This document shows, piece by piece, positions 15,631 to 23,465 of a DNA stretch of 56,061 bases. The stretch spans positions 1 through 56,061 of the forward strand of contig NZ_BAGJ01000146.1 in the NCBI RefSeq assembly GCF_000308775.1, in the 5' to 3' direction. Made by a program: the position numbers and the translations under genes. Below the pieces are notes generated by a model. The model did no database searches. It had not been told where the DNA came from and saw nothing but the letters and a program-made list of their open reading frames with translations. The stretch comes from Nocardia testacea NBRC 100365. Lineage in GTDB: Bacteria > Actinomycetota > Actinomycetes > Mycobacteriales > Mycobacteriaceae. Within the stretch, counting starts at the first letter, position 1, and each line of letters opens with the position of its first letter.

Positions 15631-16491
15631 ATGTCGGCCGATGACGTGGCGCGAATATTCGCGATCGAAGACAAAGTCGAGCGACTCAAGGCCGCCACCG
15701 AAGGCGTCGCAGCGGCTCAGCAGACCATCAACGAACTCACCCGAATTCGGCGCGCGGTGATCAGGGAGTTACACGCCGAAGGGTGGACCTTCGCCAGAAT
15801 CGGTGCCGCGGCGGGCCTTTCCCGCGCCCGTATCCACCAGGTGAGCACCCAGGGTCCGGCACCCGAGGGGTTGTTCTTCGGGCACGGACCGTTGACCCTG
15901 CTGGTCCCGGATACCCGCGCGGGCAGGCTGATCGGGGCACCCGACCCGGCGGCGGCGCCCCGGCTGGCCGAACAGCTACGAGAACTCGGCTTCGCGGTCA
16001 CCATCGAACCCTTCGCCCCGGGACGCCCGATCGATCTGCTCCGGGACGGCCTCATCGTGCTCGGCGGCCCGGAACTGTCGCCCAGCCTGCGCCATCTCAT
16101 CGCCGCCGACCCACGCCTGCGCCGCGCGGTGGCCCGCCCCGGGGACGGCCGCCGCGGTATCGAGGACCGCGCCGCCCGGCGCATCTACCGGCCGGCCGGC
16201 CCGGAACCGCACGATATCGCCTACCTCGCCCGCCTACCTCGTCCGGACGGCCGCGGTTCGATCCTGGTTCTCGACGGCCTGCACCCGCCGGGTTCACTCG
16301 GTGCGGTACGGCTGTTGGCCACCCGGTTGGCGACCCTGCACGAACGAGCGGCCAACCGCCGCTTCTCCGTACTGATCGGCGTCCGTTACGAACGCACCAC
16401 CGGCGAACCCGTGGACGCCGATCTACTCACTCCTGTCTACCTCCACGAACCGGTGGATTCCCGTCCCCAGGCGGTACGCCAGCGCCGCTGA
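15631..16491 (+). CDS. Unassigned protein with N-terminal helix-turn-helix
   Basis: A 286-aa protein I do not recognise. Residues 1-35 are a charged helix (IFAIEDKVERLKAATEGVAA). Residues about 38-75 read as a sigma-region-4-like HTH: RRAVIRELHAEGWTFARIG then AAAGLSRARIHQV. The remaining 210 residues form an alpha/beta domain (PLTLLVPDTRAGRLIG, DGLIVLGGPELSP, GSILVLDGLHPPGSLGAVRLL) that could bind a ligand. No membrane helix is seen. It looks like a one-component regulator, supported by the paired palindromes at its promoter. Targets and ligand are unknown. It sits between the sigE operon and gpgS-folP2. Confidence 0.8.
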   Translation: MSADDVARIFAIEDKVERLKAATEGVAAAQQTINELTRIRRAVIRELHAEGWTFARIGAAAGLSRARIHQVSTQGPAPEGLFFGHGPLTLLVPDTRAGRLIGAPDPAAAPRLAEQLRELGFAVTIEPFAPGRPIDLLRDGLIVLGGPELSPSLRHLIAADPRLRRAVARPGDGRRGIEDRAARRIYRPAGPEPHDIAYLARLPRPDGRGSILVLDGLHPPGSLGAVRLLATRLATLHERAANRRFSVLIGVRYERTTGEPVDADLLTPVYLHEPVDSRPQAVRQRR

Positions 16492-16517
16492 ACGCGAGGC
16501 CGCACCGATGACGAAAA

Positions 16518-16532
16518 GACCGGCGGCCGGTC
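16518..16532. terminator. Palindrome after the HTH gene
   Basis: GACCGGC-G-GCCGGTC, 26 bp after the HTH stop, can form a 6-bp GC hairpin with a 3-nt loop. No T-run is present. The rest of the 242-bp gap is relatively AT-rich and holds another palindrome, GCACCCC-T-GGGGTGC, at about 16672-16686. Confidence 0.3.
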
Positions 16533-16733
16533 CTGCCGACACGCCGAAAGACCGATAGCGGCAGCGAATATTAGCTGGTCGAAGAATTGCTACTGTGGTG
16601 CGCAGTAGGCCCATTTCATTTACCGCGACCGGTTACCCGGGTCCGACGCTTCGATAGCCATAGCATTACTCGGCACCCCTGGGGTGCGCGGTGGCGATTG
16701 TCGGCTCCGAAAAGATAATTCGTGGAGGCGCAG

Positions 16734-17231
16734 GTGAACGCGTTGATCATCCTGGCGGTGGCACTGGTCGCGGTGGGCTTGCTGATCACCCTCGTCCTGT
16801 GGCTGCGCGCCCCGCATTCCGCCGAGAGCGAGTACGTGACGGTCGCCGAACTCCGCGCGCGCCTGGAAAACGAACAGGAACCCACCGAAGAGGAAGTAAC
16901 CGAAGAGGGATCAGACGAAGAGCCCGGCGAAGACCGACCGGAAACCGGCGCCGGATCGGAACCGGCGGCCGAAGACGGCCGTCCCGCGGCCGCCGTCGTC
17001 ACACCGCCCACATCGACCGACGCCGGACCCGGGGTACCGCCCGCCGCGGACTCCACACCCCGCACCGGCGACGCCGAACCCGAGGTTTCCGGCCGGACAG
17101 CCGAGAAGCCCGGACCCGAACGACCGCCGGAAACCGAAGCCCTCGGCAGCGCGGCGAAGAAGCCAGGAGACGAGCAGCCCACGGAGACCGGAGACGAACC
17201 ACCGGTGGAGAAGCCGGACCCGGACCACTGA
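16734..17231 (+). CDS. Single-pass membrane protein with acidic, Pro-rich tail
   Basis: A 165-aa protein of unknown function. Residues about 2-25 form one transmembrane helix (ALIILAVALVAVGLLITLVLW). The other 135 residues are low complexity, rich in Glu, Pro, Asp and Thr, and probably disordered (QEPTEEEVTEEGSDEEPGED). The GTG at 16734 was chosen because GGAGG at 16724-16728 sits 5 nt upstream; a GTG at 16722 would include that sequence in the coding region. It faces gpgS tail to tail. The sequence gives no clear partner. Confidence 0.75.
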   Translation: MNALIILAVALVAVGLLITLVLWLRAPHSAESEYVTVAELRARLENEQEPTEEEVTEEGSDEEPGEDRPETGAGSEPAAEDGRPAAAVVTPPTSTDAGPGVPPAADSTPRTGDAEPEVSGRTAEKPGPERPPETEALGSAAKKPGDEQPTETGDEPPVEKPDPDH

Positions 17232-17264
17232 CGTCGGCGGGCGTCGCGGTCCGGTCCCGGAGAC

Positions 17265-18203
17265 TCACGCGGCCGCGACGTCCGGCCGGATGGTGTTCAT
17301 CGGCGGCCGATCGACCAGATCCACCGCGGTGCTGTGCGGGGTGAACTCGTCCCCGATCAACAGGAACTGGGTCAGCGCGGCCCCCGAATCCGGGACCCCG
17401 CTGCGGCCCAGCACCGTACCGAGGATCTGCCGGCTCATCACACCGAGATCGGCCAGCGGACGGTTGCGATGGGTGCGCACCCCCAGGTTCACCTGCCCGA
17501 TAGCGCTCAGGCCCAGCCGGTCATAGGTATCGAGCAGCAGCCCGATCTCCACGCCGTACCCCGGCGCGAACGGGACCGCCGTCAGTAATTCCCGGCTCCC
17601 GGCGTACTCGCCGCCGAGCGGCTGCAGCACCTGTGTCAGCCCCGGCCGCAGCGCGGCCAGCAGGGGCCGGGCCACGAGCTCGGTCACCCGGCCGCCGCCG
17701 TGGGCGTCCACCCCACCGCCGTGCCGCAGCGGGCGCCGGTAATACGCCTTCACCAGGTGCAGGTCGGGAGTCGTGAGCAGCGGGCCGAGCAGCTTCGGCA
17801 CAAAAGCCGGGTCGGGATCGATCAGGTCGGAATCGACGAACGCCACCAGATCACCGGTGGTCACCGCCAGCGAACGCCACAGCACCTCGCCCTTGCCCGG
17901 GGAGGGCTCCAGCTCGGGTACGGCCTGCTCCCGGGTGATCACCTCCGCGCCGGCCGCGCGAGCGCGTTCGGCGGTGGCATCGGTCGACCCCGAATCCAGT
18001 ACCACCAGCTCGTCCACCAGCGTGCCCAGCAGCGGACGGATACTGGCCACCACCTCGGCGACGGTTCTCTCCTCGTTCAGCGCCGGCAGCACCACCGAGA
18101 CGGTGCGGCCGGCCTTGGCGGCGACCAGCTCGGCCACCGACCAGTCGGGGGCATCCCACGTATGGGTCGCTGCCCAGCCGGGCTCGTGATGGGAAAATTT
18201 CAT
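17265..18203 (-). CDS. gpgS: Glucosyl-3-phosphoglycerate synthase
   Basis: A 312-aa GT81 glycosyltransferase that joins UDP-glucose and 3-phosphoglycerate, the first step of methylglucose lipopolysaccharide synthesis. The N-terminal GT-A fold shows SVVLPALNEERTVAEVV, VVLDSGSTDATAERA, and the metal-binding DSD at 124-126 in AFVDSDLIDP. The C-terminal half has VKAYYRRPL, GEYAGSREL and YGVEIGLLLDTYDRLG. The ATG at 18203 overlaps the folP2 stop by 4 nt, so the two are coupled. The frame is open further upstream, but only inside folP2. Confidence 0.96.
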   Translation of the reverse strand: MKFSHHEPGWAATHTWDAPDWSVAELVAAKAGRTVSVVLPALNEERTVAEVVASIRPLLGTLVDELVVLDSGSTDATAERARAAGAEVITREQAVPELEPSPGKGEVLWRSLAVTTGDLVAFVDSDLIDPDPAFVPKLLGPLLTTPDLHLVKAYYRRPLRHGGGVDAHGGGRVTELVARPLLAALRPGLTQVLQPLGGEYAGSRELLTAVPFAPGYGVEIGLLLDTYDRLGLSAIGQVNLGVRTHRNRPLADLGVMSRQILGTVLGRSGVPDSGAALTQFLLIGDEFTPHSTAVDLVDRPPMNTIRPDVAAA

Positions 18204-19081
18204 ACGAGACCTCGCAGAGTTCGTACGGGGGGCCGGATGCCCTGGATCGCGGCGATCATGTCCACGACGCGACGGGTCGCGGCGACCTCGTGCACGCGGA
18301 AAACGCGCGCACCGGCCGCGGCCGACCAGGCTGTTGCCGCCAATGTGCCCTCCAGCCGTTCGGAAAGTCCGACACCTAATGTCTCTCCGATGAAATCCTT
18401 GTTGCTCAGCGCCATCAAGACCGGCCACCCGCTTTTAACAAGAACGTCCGCTGCCCGCAACAGTGCGAGTCCGTGATAGGTGTTCTTCCCGAAATCGTGG
18501 GTCGGGTCGATGAGGATCGAATCCCGGCGCACCCCCGCGGCCGCGGCCTGTTCCGCCGCCCGCACCACGGTATCGGTCACCTCCGCCACCACGTCGGCGT
18601 ACCGCACCCGATGCGGCCGCGTACGCGGCACCGCTCCGCCGGTGTGACTGCATACGATGCCGGCCCCGGTCTCGGCCGCCACCGGCACCAACTCCGGATC
18701 CGCGCCCGCCCAGGTGTCGTTGATCAGATCGGCTCCCTCGGCCACGGCCGCCCGCGCCACCTCCGACCGCCAGGTGTCCACACTGATCAACAGGTCGGGA
18801 TAGGCCGCCCGGATCGCCGCCACGAACGGCACCACCCGCCGCGACTCCTCGGCCGCGTCCACATGCTCCCCCGGGCCGGCCTTCACTCCACCGATATCGA
18901 CCAGGTCGGCGCCCTCGTCCACCGCCCGCGCCACCGCGGCCAGCGCGGCCGAATCACCGAAGGTCGCGCCGCGGTCGTAGAAGGAATCGGGGGTGCGGTT
19001 CACAATGGCCATCACCAGCGCGCGATCCGTCGCGACGGTCCGGCCGCAGAGAGTCGGCGACGGCCGGACGGGCTCGAACAT
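18200..19081 (-). CDS. folP2: Dihydropteroate synthase-like protein FolP2
   Basis: A 293-aa TIM-barrel protein of the dihydropteroate synthase family. NRTPDSFYDRG, SVDTWRSEVAR and VFRVHEV follow the family pattern, but the pterin/pABA loop normally DIGGESTRPG reads DIGGVKAGPG. That change fits the report that mycobacterial FolP2 lacks normal folate activity. Translational coupling to gpgS suggests a link to methylglucose lipopolysaccharide metabolism; that is inference. The ATG at 19081 has a -10-like TAAACT 6 nt upstream, adjacent to a dispersed repeat. Confidence 0.9.
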   Translation of the reverse strand: MFEPVRPSPTLCGRTVATDRALVMAIVNRTPDSFYDRGATFGDSAALAAVARAVDEGADLVDIGGVKAGPGEHVDAAEESRRVVPFVAAIRAAYPDLLISVDTWRSEVARAAVAEGADLINDTWAGADPELVPVAAETGAGIVCSHTGGAVPRTRPHRVRYADVVAEVTDTVVRAAEQAAAAGVRRDSILIDPTHDFGKNTYHGLALLRAADVLVKSGWPVLMALSNKDFIGETLGVGLSERLEGTLAATAWSAAAGARVFRVHEVAATRRVVDMIAAIQGIRPPVRTLRGLV

Positions 19082-19093
19082 GAGCTGAGTTTA
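19082..19093 (-). promoter_or_regulatory. -10-like element for folP2
   Basis: On the minus strand TAAACT (19093-19088) is followed by 6 nt and ATG at 19081. The upstream promoter region is occupied by repeat A1. Confidence 0.45.
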
Positions 19094-19249
19094 TGGCGCG
19101 CCTGCGGCGCGCGGGGTCGAGGCCCCCTTATGTCTCGCCGTTTCGGCCTCGAGACTTGCGCTTCGCGCGGGCGCTTTCGAGGCCGAAACGGCGAGACGGG
19201 CCTCAACCCTTTGAGGTGTCTCGCAAAACTCGACACACTGGATTGCGTC
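19092..19249. repeat. Dispersed palindromic repeat, family A copy 1
   Basis: This block matches the minus strand of 47400-47556 almost base for base (I estimate above 90% by eye). It contains a small stem, GCGCGCC-TGC-GGCGCGC, at about 19096-19113, and a long perfect inverted repeat with 21-bp arms at 19132-19152 and 19177-19197. A conserved flank follows (CTCAACCCTTTGAGGTGTCTC). It carries no plausible gene, although it generates spurious open frames. Confidence 0.85.
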
Positions 19250-19312
19250 GGCGTCCAGAGTCCGGCGTTTCCCTTTGCGAACAGGCACCTATTGGCCCGC
19301 CACCGGTCGAGT

Positions 19313-19873
19313 TCACTGATCCGAGTCCTTGCCCAGTGCCGCGAAGGCCTCGGTGAGGTCGGGGGTGACCGTGATGCGGTCGAGGGCCGCCTGCGGGACG
19401 AAGCCGCGGTCGTGGAGTTCGGTGAGCCAGGCGAACAGGCCACTGTAATGCCCGGCGGGGTCGAGGATCGCCATCGGCTTGTTGTGCTGGCCGAGGTGAC
19501 CGCCGGTCCAGGTTTCGAAGAACTCCTCGAGGGTGCCGATACCGCCGGGGAGGGTGAGGAAGGCGTCGGAGCGGTCCTCCATCACCTGTTTGCGCTGGCG
19601 CATGGTGTCGGTGACGACCAGTTCGTCGGCGTCCACATCGGCCACCTCGCGATGGACGAGGTGTTTCGGTATGACGCCGACCGTGTGGGCGCCGCCGGCC
19701 CGGGCGGCGGTGGCCACCGCGCCCATCATGGAGACGTGCCCGCCGCCGGATACCAGTTGCCACCCGCGCCGGGCTATTTCGGTGCCCACCCGGGCCGCCA
19801 GTTCTAGCTGGTCGGGGTCGGTGGTGCTGGCCGAGCAGTACACACACACCGCGAAGGGCTGTGGCGTCACCAT
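19313..19873 (-). CDS. log: LOG-family phosphoribohydrolase (Rv1205 type)
   Basis: This 186-aa protein belongs to the lysine-decarboxylase-like/LOG family, which releases free cytokinin-type bases or other nucleobases from nucleoside 5'-monophosphates. The Rossmann-like fold opens with AVCVYCSAS and LVSGGGHVSMMGAVA. The catalytic motif is PGGIGTLEEFFETWTGG, preceded by MRQRKQVM, whose Arg is conserved in LOG enzymes. Size and sequence resemble Rv1205, whose products sensitise M. tuberculosis to nitric oxide. Its ATG overlaps the stop of a second LOG-family gene by 7 nt. Confidence 0.92.
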   Translation of the reverse strand: MVTPQPFAVCVYCSASTTDPDQLELAARVGTEIARRGWQLVSGGGHVSMMGAVATAARAGGAHTVGVIPKHLVHREVADVDADELVVTDTMRQRKQVMEDRSDAFLTLPGGIGTLEEFFETWTGGHLGQHNKPMAILDPAGHYSGLFAWLTELHDRGFVPQAALDRITVTPDLTEAFAALGKDSDQ

Positions 19874-20670
19874 TCGTCCTCCGTACCGACCTTCTCGATG
19901 GTGGCGGCGCCCGGTTCGGACTCCTCGATGATGCGCACCGCGTCCGCGACCGAGTCGGTGACGTGCAGCAGATCGATATCACCCGGGGAGATGCGACCGT
20001 CGGCGGCCAGGGACTCACGGATCCAGTCGACCAGCGGCGCCCAGTACCGGCTGCCGAACAGGATGATCGGGAACCGGGTGATCTTGCGGGTCTGCACCAG
20101 GGTGAGCGCCTCGAACAGTTCATCCAGGGTGCCGTACCCGCCGGGCATGCAGACGAAGGCCTGGGAGTACTTCACGAACATCGTCTTGCGCACGAAGAAG
20201 TAGCGGAAGTTGATGCCCAGATCGACCCAGTCGTTGAGACTCTGTTCGAACGGCAGCTCGATGCCCAGTCCGATGGAGTAGCCACCGGCCTCGGACGCCC
20301 CGCGGTTGGCGGCTTCCATCACGCCGGGGCCGCCGCCGGTGATGACCGCGAAACCGGCGGTCGCCAGGGCCGCGCCGAGGTCGCGCGCGGCCTGGTACTC
20401 CGGATTGCCGGGTTCGGTGCGGGCCGAACCGAAGACGCTCACCGCGCGCGGGACCTCGGCCAGGGCACCGAAGCCCTCGACGAATTCGGCCTGGATCCGC
20501 AGCACCCGCCACGGGTCGGTATGGACCCAGTCGCTGTCGCTGCGCTGATCCAGCAGATGCTGGTCGGCGGTGGTGCCCCGCGGGGTCCGTTCCCGGCGGA
20601 ACATGATGGGCCCGCGGTAGCGGGCCTTGGGTTTGCCGACCATCCCGGATTCGGCGGCGTCGGTAGACAT
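19867..20670 (-). CDS. Second, longer LOG-family (TIGR00730-like) protein
   Basis: A 267-aa paralogue of its downstream neighbour. It has an extra 70-residue N-terminal segment (YRGPIMFRRERTPRGTTADQ...), then AVSVFGSART, VITGGGPGVMEAANRGA, NFRYFFVRKTMFVKYS and the catalytic MPGGYGTLDELFEALTLVQT. It is of the larger class annotated as putative AMP/nucleotide 5'-monophosphate nucleosidases; the substrate is not predictable. The ATG at 20670 has TACACT 6 nt upstream. The two overlapping LOG genes form one unit. Confidence 0.9.
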   Translation of the reverse strand: MSTDAAESGMVGKPKARYRGPIMFRRERTPRGTTADQHLLDQRSDSDWVHTDPWRVLRIQAEFVEGFGALAEVPRAVSVFGSARTEPGNPEYQAARDLGAALATAGFAVITGGGPGVMEAANRGASEAGGYSIGLGIELPFEQSLNDWVDLGINFRYFFVRKTMFVKYSQAFVCMPGGYGTLDELFEALTLVQTRKITRFPIILFGSRYWAPLVDWIRESLAADGRISPGDIDLLHVTDSVADAVRIIEESEPGAATIEKVGTEDEW

Positions 20671-20682
20671 GGCCGCAGTGTA
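20671..20682 (-). promoter_or_regulatory. -10-like element for the LOG pair
   Basis: On the minus strand TACACT (20682-20677) is followed by 6 nt and ATG at 20670, a leaderless arrangement. Confidence 0.4.
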
Positions 20683-20683
20683 T

Positions 20684-20805
20684 TTGGCGCGGCGGCGCGC
20701 GCGGGGTCGAGGCCCCCTCGGTCCCGCCGTCGGGCCTCGGGACTCGTGCCTGCCGCGCCTGCGCTTCGAGGCCTGAACGGCGGGCCGGGCCTCGTCCTCG
20801 GGGCC
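20684..20805. repeat. Dispersed palindromic repeat, family A diverged copy
   Basis: This block keeps GCGCGCGGGGTCGAGGCCCC and then a degenerate version of the family A stem, CCCGCCGTCGGGCCTCG against CGAGGCCTGAACGGCGGG. It fills most of the 247-bp gap between dapE and the LOG pair; nothing else is recognisable there. Confidence 0.6.
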
Positions 20806-20917
20806 ACGCTGAACTCGGCGCCGGAAGCGTGCGGCAGATCATGACGGCAATCACCACGAATCCGTCGAAGTCGATCGGTGCCGGATCGGAAAGCGGCCGG
20901 GGTTCCGCCGGAGCTTG

Positions 20918-22015
20918 CTAGGCCGGAACGGTGAGGTAGCGGCGCAGCATCTCGGTGACCGCGGTGATCTGGGCCAGCGGCACGTGCTCGTCGCGTTTGT
21001 GCGCGAGGTTGGGATCACCGGGGCCGAAGTTCACGGCGGGGATGCCGCGGGCGGCGAACCGGGAGACGTCGGTCCAGCCGTACTTGGCCCGCACACCCGC
21101 CGACCCGTGCGCCAGCACCGTGTCGACCAGACCGCGTGCCGCGGGAGCGGTGAGGCCCGGCAGCGCGCCGGCGGCGGAGTCGGTGACCTCCAGGTCGAGG
21201 TCGAGATCCGCGAACACCTCGCGCACATGGGCGATCGCCTGATCCACCGAACGGTCCGGGGCGAACCGGAAGTTCACGTCGACCTCGGCCTCGTCCGGCA
21301 CCACATTGCCCGCGACCCCGCCACCCACGCGGACCGCGGAAAGCCCCTCGCGGTAGCGGCAGCCGTCGATCTCGACCTCCCGGGCCCGATACTCCGCGAG
21401 CCGGGCCAGGATCGGCGCCAACCGGTGGATCGCGTTGTCGCCGAGCCAGGAGCGGGCCGAATGAGCGCGCACCCCGGCGGTCCGCACGCGGACCCGCAGC
21501 GTGCCCTGACAACCGGCCTCGATCCAGCCGCCGGAGGGTTCGCCGAGAATCGCCAGGTCGCCGTCCAGCCACTCCGGCGCTTCCCGCTCGATGGCATTGA
21601 GCCCGTTGAATTCGGCGGAGATCTCTTCGCAGTCGTAGAAGATCAGCGTCAGATCGTGGACCGGTTCGGCGACGGTGGCGGCCAGATGCAGGAACACCGC
21701 GTCGCCCGATTTCATATCCACCGAACCGCAACCGTAGAAGACCTCGGCGCCGTTCTCGATGGTGAACCGGCCGGGCACATTGTCCGCGATCGGCACGGTG
21801 TCCAGATGCCCGGCCAGCACGACCCGCGTCGGCAGCCCGCGGTTCGTCCGGGCGAGCACCACGTTGCCGCGGCGCAGCACCTCGAAACCGCTGGTCTGGG
21901 TGCGCAGCGCCGTTTCCACGGCGGCCGTGATCGCGGCCTCGTCCCGGGAGACGCTCGGGATGTCGACGAGGGCTGCGGTGAGTGCGATGGGGTCGGCGTG
22001 CAGGTCGAGGTTCAC
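20918..22015 (-). CDS. dapE: Succinyl-diaminopimelate desuccinylase
   Basis: A 365-aa M20-family zinc hydrolase that frees LL-diaminopimelate from its N-succinyl form, for lysine and peptidoglycan. The first metal motif is VVLAGHLDTVPIADN, and the catalytic Glu region is IFYDCEEIS. The dimerisation lid and the C-terminal ligand HKRDEHVPLAQI are present. The GTG at 22015 starts MNLDLHADPIALTAALVDIPS, as in mycobacterial DapE; the longer frame upstream runs into dapD on the other strand. dapE and dapD are divergent and share a 60-bp promoter region. Confidence 0.95.
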   Translation of the reverse strand: MNLDLHADPIALTAALVDIPSVSRDEAAITAAVETALRTQTSGFEVLRRGNVVLARTNRGLPTRVVLAGHLDTVPIADNVPGRFTIENGAEVFYGCGSVDMKSGDAVFLHLAATVAEPVHDLTLIFYDCEEISAEFNGLNAIEREAPEWLDGDLAILGEPSGGWIEAGCQGTLRVRVRTAGVRAHSARSWLGDNAIHRLAPILARLAEYRAREVEIDGCRYREGLSAVRVGGGVAGNVVPDEAEVDVNFRFAPDRSVDQAIAHVREVFADLDLDLEVTDSAAGALPGLTAPAARGLVDTVLAHGSAGVRAKYGWTDVSRFAARGIPAVNFGPGDPNLAHKRDEHVPLAQITAVTEMLRRYLTVPA

Positions 22016-22029
22016 AGCGTACGAGCGTA
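22016..22029 (-). promoter_or_regulatory. -10-like element for dapE
   Basis: On the minus strand TACGCT occurs twice. The copy at 22029-22024 lies 8 nt before the GTG at 22015 and is the better placed. Confidence 0.35.
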
Positions 22030-22061
22030 GAGGGGCCCGACCGTTTCGGACCGCCGGTGGG

Positions 22062-22075
22062 TAGGCTTCCGTGTC
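22062..22075 (+). promoter_or_regulatory. -10-like element for dapD
   Basis: TAGGCT at 22062-22067 is followed by 8 nt and the GTG at 22076. It fits a short-leader or leaderless transcript divergent from dapE. Confidence 0.35.
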
Positions 22076-23023
22076 GTGAGCACTCAGGGAGCATCCGCCA
22101 TCGGCATCGCCAACGTGACCACCGACGGGACCGTGCTGGACACCTGGTTCCCCGGCCCGGAGCTGGGTGAGTTCGGTGACACCGGCACCGAACGCCTTGC
22201 CACGGTGCCTGCGGAATTCGCCGAACTGGTGGGCCCGGACCCGGCGCGCGGCGTCGATGTGGTCGCGGTGCGCACCACTATCGCCGATCTCTCGGCCGCT
22301 CCCGTGGACGCGCATGATGTGTATCTGCGGCTGCACCTGCTCTCCCACCGCCTGGTGCGGCCGCACGAGGTGAGCCTGGAGGGCCAGTTCGCCCTGCTCA
22401 GCAATGTGGTGTGGACCAACCACGGTCCCGCGGCGGTGGAGGGATTCGAGATCACCCGTGCCAAACTGCGTGCGCGTGGCCCGGTCACCGTGTACAGCGT
22501 CGACAAGTTCCCGCGCATGGTCGACTACGTGGTCCCGTCCGGTGTCCGCATCGGCGACGCCGACCGGGTCCGCCTCGGCGCGCACCTCGCCGCCGGCACC
22601 ACGGTGATGCACGAGGGCTTCGTGAACTTCAATGCCGGCACCCTCGGCACCTCCATGGTCGAGGGCCGGATCTCCGCCGGGGTGGTGGTCGGCGACGGCT
22701 CCGATATCGGCGGCGGCTCCTCCACCATGGGCACCCTCTCCGGCGGTGGCACCACCGTCATCTCGATCGGCGAGCGCTCACTGCTGGGCGCGAATTCCGG
22801 GCTGGGCATTCCGCTCGGCGACGACTGCGTTGTCGAGGCCGGCCTCTACCTCACCGCCGGCACCAAGGTCACCGCCCCGGACGGCACCGTGGTGAAGGCG
22901 GCGGAACTGAGCGGCAAGGACAACCTGCTGTTCCGCCGCAACTCACGCACCGGCACCGTGGAGGTGGTGCCGCGGGCCGGCACCGGTATCGAACTCAACG
23001 AGGTCCTGCACGCCCACAACTAG
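22076..23023 (+). CDS. dapD: Tetrahydrodipicolinate N-succinyltransferase
   Basis: This 315-aa trimeric acyltransferase adds succinate from succinyl-CoA to tetrahydrodipicolinate. The central left-handed beta-helix is obvious (GVRIGDADRVRLGAHLAAGT, NFNAGTLGTSMVEGRISAG, GGGSSTMGTLSGGG). The N-terminal half matches mycobacterial DapD (VWTNHGPAAVEGFE), and so does the C-terminal LLFRRNSRTGTVE. Length matches the actinobacterial form of about 317 aa. With dapE and dapC, most of the succinylase branch is in this window. Confidence 0.96.
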   Translation: MSTQGASAIGIANVTTDGTVLDTWFPGPELGEFGDTGTERLATVPAEFAELVGPDPARGVDVVAVRTTIADLSAAPVDAHDVYLRLHLLSHRLVRPHEVSLEGQFALLSNVVWTNHGPAAVEGFEITRAKLRARGPVTVYSVDKFPRMVDYVVPSGVRIGDADRVRLGAHLAAGTTVMHEGFVNFNAGTLGTSMVEGRISAGVVVGDGSDIGGGSSTMGTLSGGGTTVISIGERSLLGANSGLGIPLGDDCVVEAGLYLTAGTKVTAPDGTVVKAAELSGKDNLLFRRNSRTGTVEVVPRAGTGIELNEVLHAHN

Positions 23024-23040
23024 GAGCCGGCGGCGGGCTC
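23024..23040. terminator. Short hairpin between convergent dapD and split-barrel gene
   Basis: GAGCC (23024-23028) pairs with GGCTC (23036-23040) around a 7-nt loop in the 15-bp gap, reaching into the neighbouring stop codon. Confidence 0.3.
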
Positions 23041-23407
23041 AGAGTCCGAAGGCGATCACGCGTTCGGGGTGGATGCGGATGAGTTCGCTCTCCTCCGGCC
23101 CGATGTAGGTGGCCGTATCGGTGAGTGCTTCCGCGGTGCCCCGAATCTCCAGGCAGCGCACCCGCCACGGCTGGACCGAGGCGATATCGTCGACCACGAA
23201 GGCCACCCGGTTGTTACGCGCGAGATTGCGGAACTTCCGGGATCGGCCCATGTTCCAGCCCGCGATATCGATGGTGCCGAGCTCGGGGTTGTAGCGGAAT
23301 CCGACGGGATTGTTCTGCGGTGCCCCGTCCGGTGCGACGGTGGCCAGCCGGCCGAGCCGCTGTCCGGCGAGGTAGTCGATATGGTCCCGGGTGAGCGTGG
23401 TGTTCAT
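23039..23407 (-). CDS. PPOX-class split-barrel protein, probably F420- or FMN-dependent
   Basis: A 122-aa protein of the pyridoxamine-5'-phosphate-oxidase-like fold. It shows LGRLATVAPDGAPQNNPVGFRYN near the N-terminus, GRSRKFRNLARNNRVAFVVDD in the middle, and CLEIRGTAEAL near the end. Several actinobacterial proteins of this type bind F420. The substrate is unknown. ATG 23407 has TACGGT 6 nt upstream. It stands between dapD and fadD36. Confidence 0.85.
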   Translation of the reverse strand: MNTTLTRDHIDYLAGQRLGRLATVAPDGAPQNNPVGFRYNPELGTIDIAGWNMGRSRKFRNLARNNRVAFVVDDIASVQPWRVRCLEIRGTAEALTDTATYIGPEESELIRIHPERVIAFGL

Positions 23408-23419
23408 GATCGAACCGTA
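23408..23419 (-). promoter_or_regulatory. -10-like element for the split-barrel gene
   Basis: On the minus strand TACGGT (23419-23414) is followed by 6 nt and ATG at 23407. Confidence 0.35.
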
Positions 23420-23465
23420 AAACCTCGATCGAAGTTCAGGTCAAGATACGGGCGGACCCCGGTGG

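Noticed and set aside
19012..19443. Open frames through repeat A1 (Arg/Pro/Lys-rich product)
   Set aside because: The same frame arises at repeat A2 because the repeat itself is open in several frames; it is a palindromic element, not a gene.
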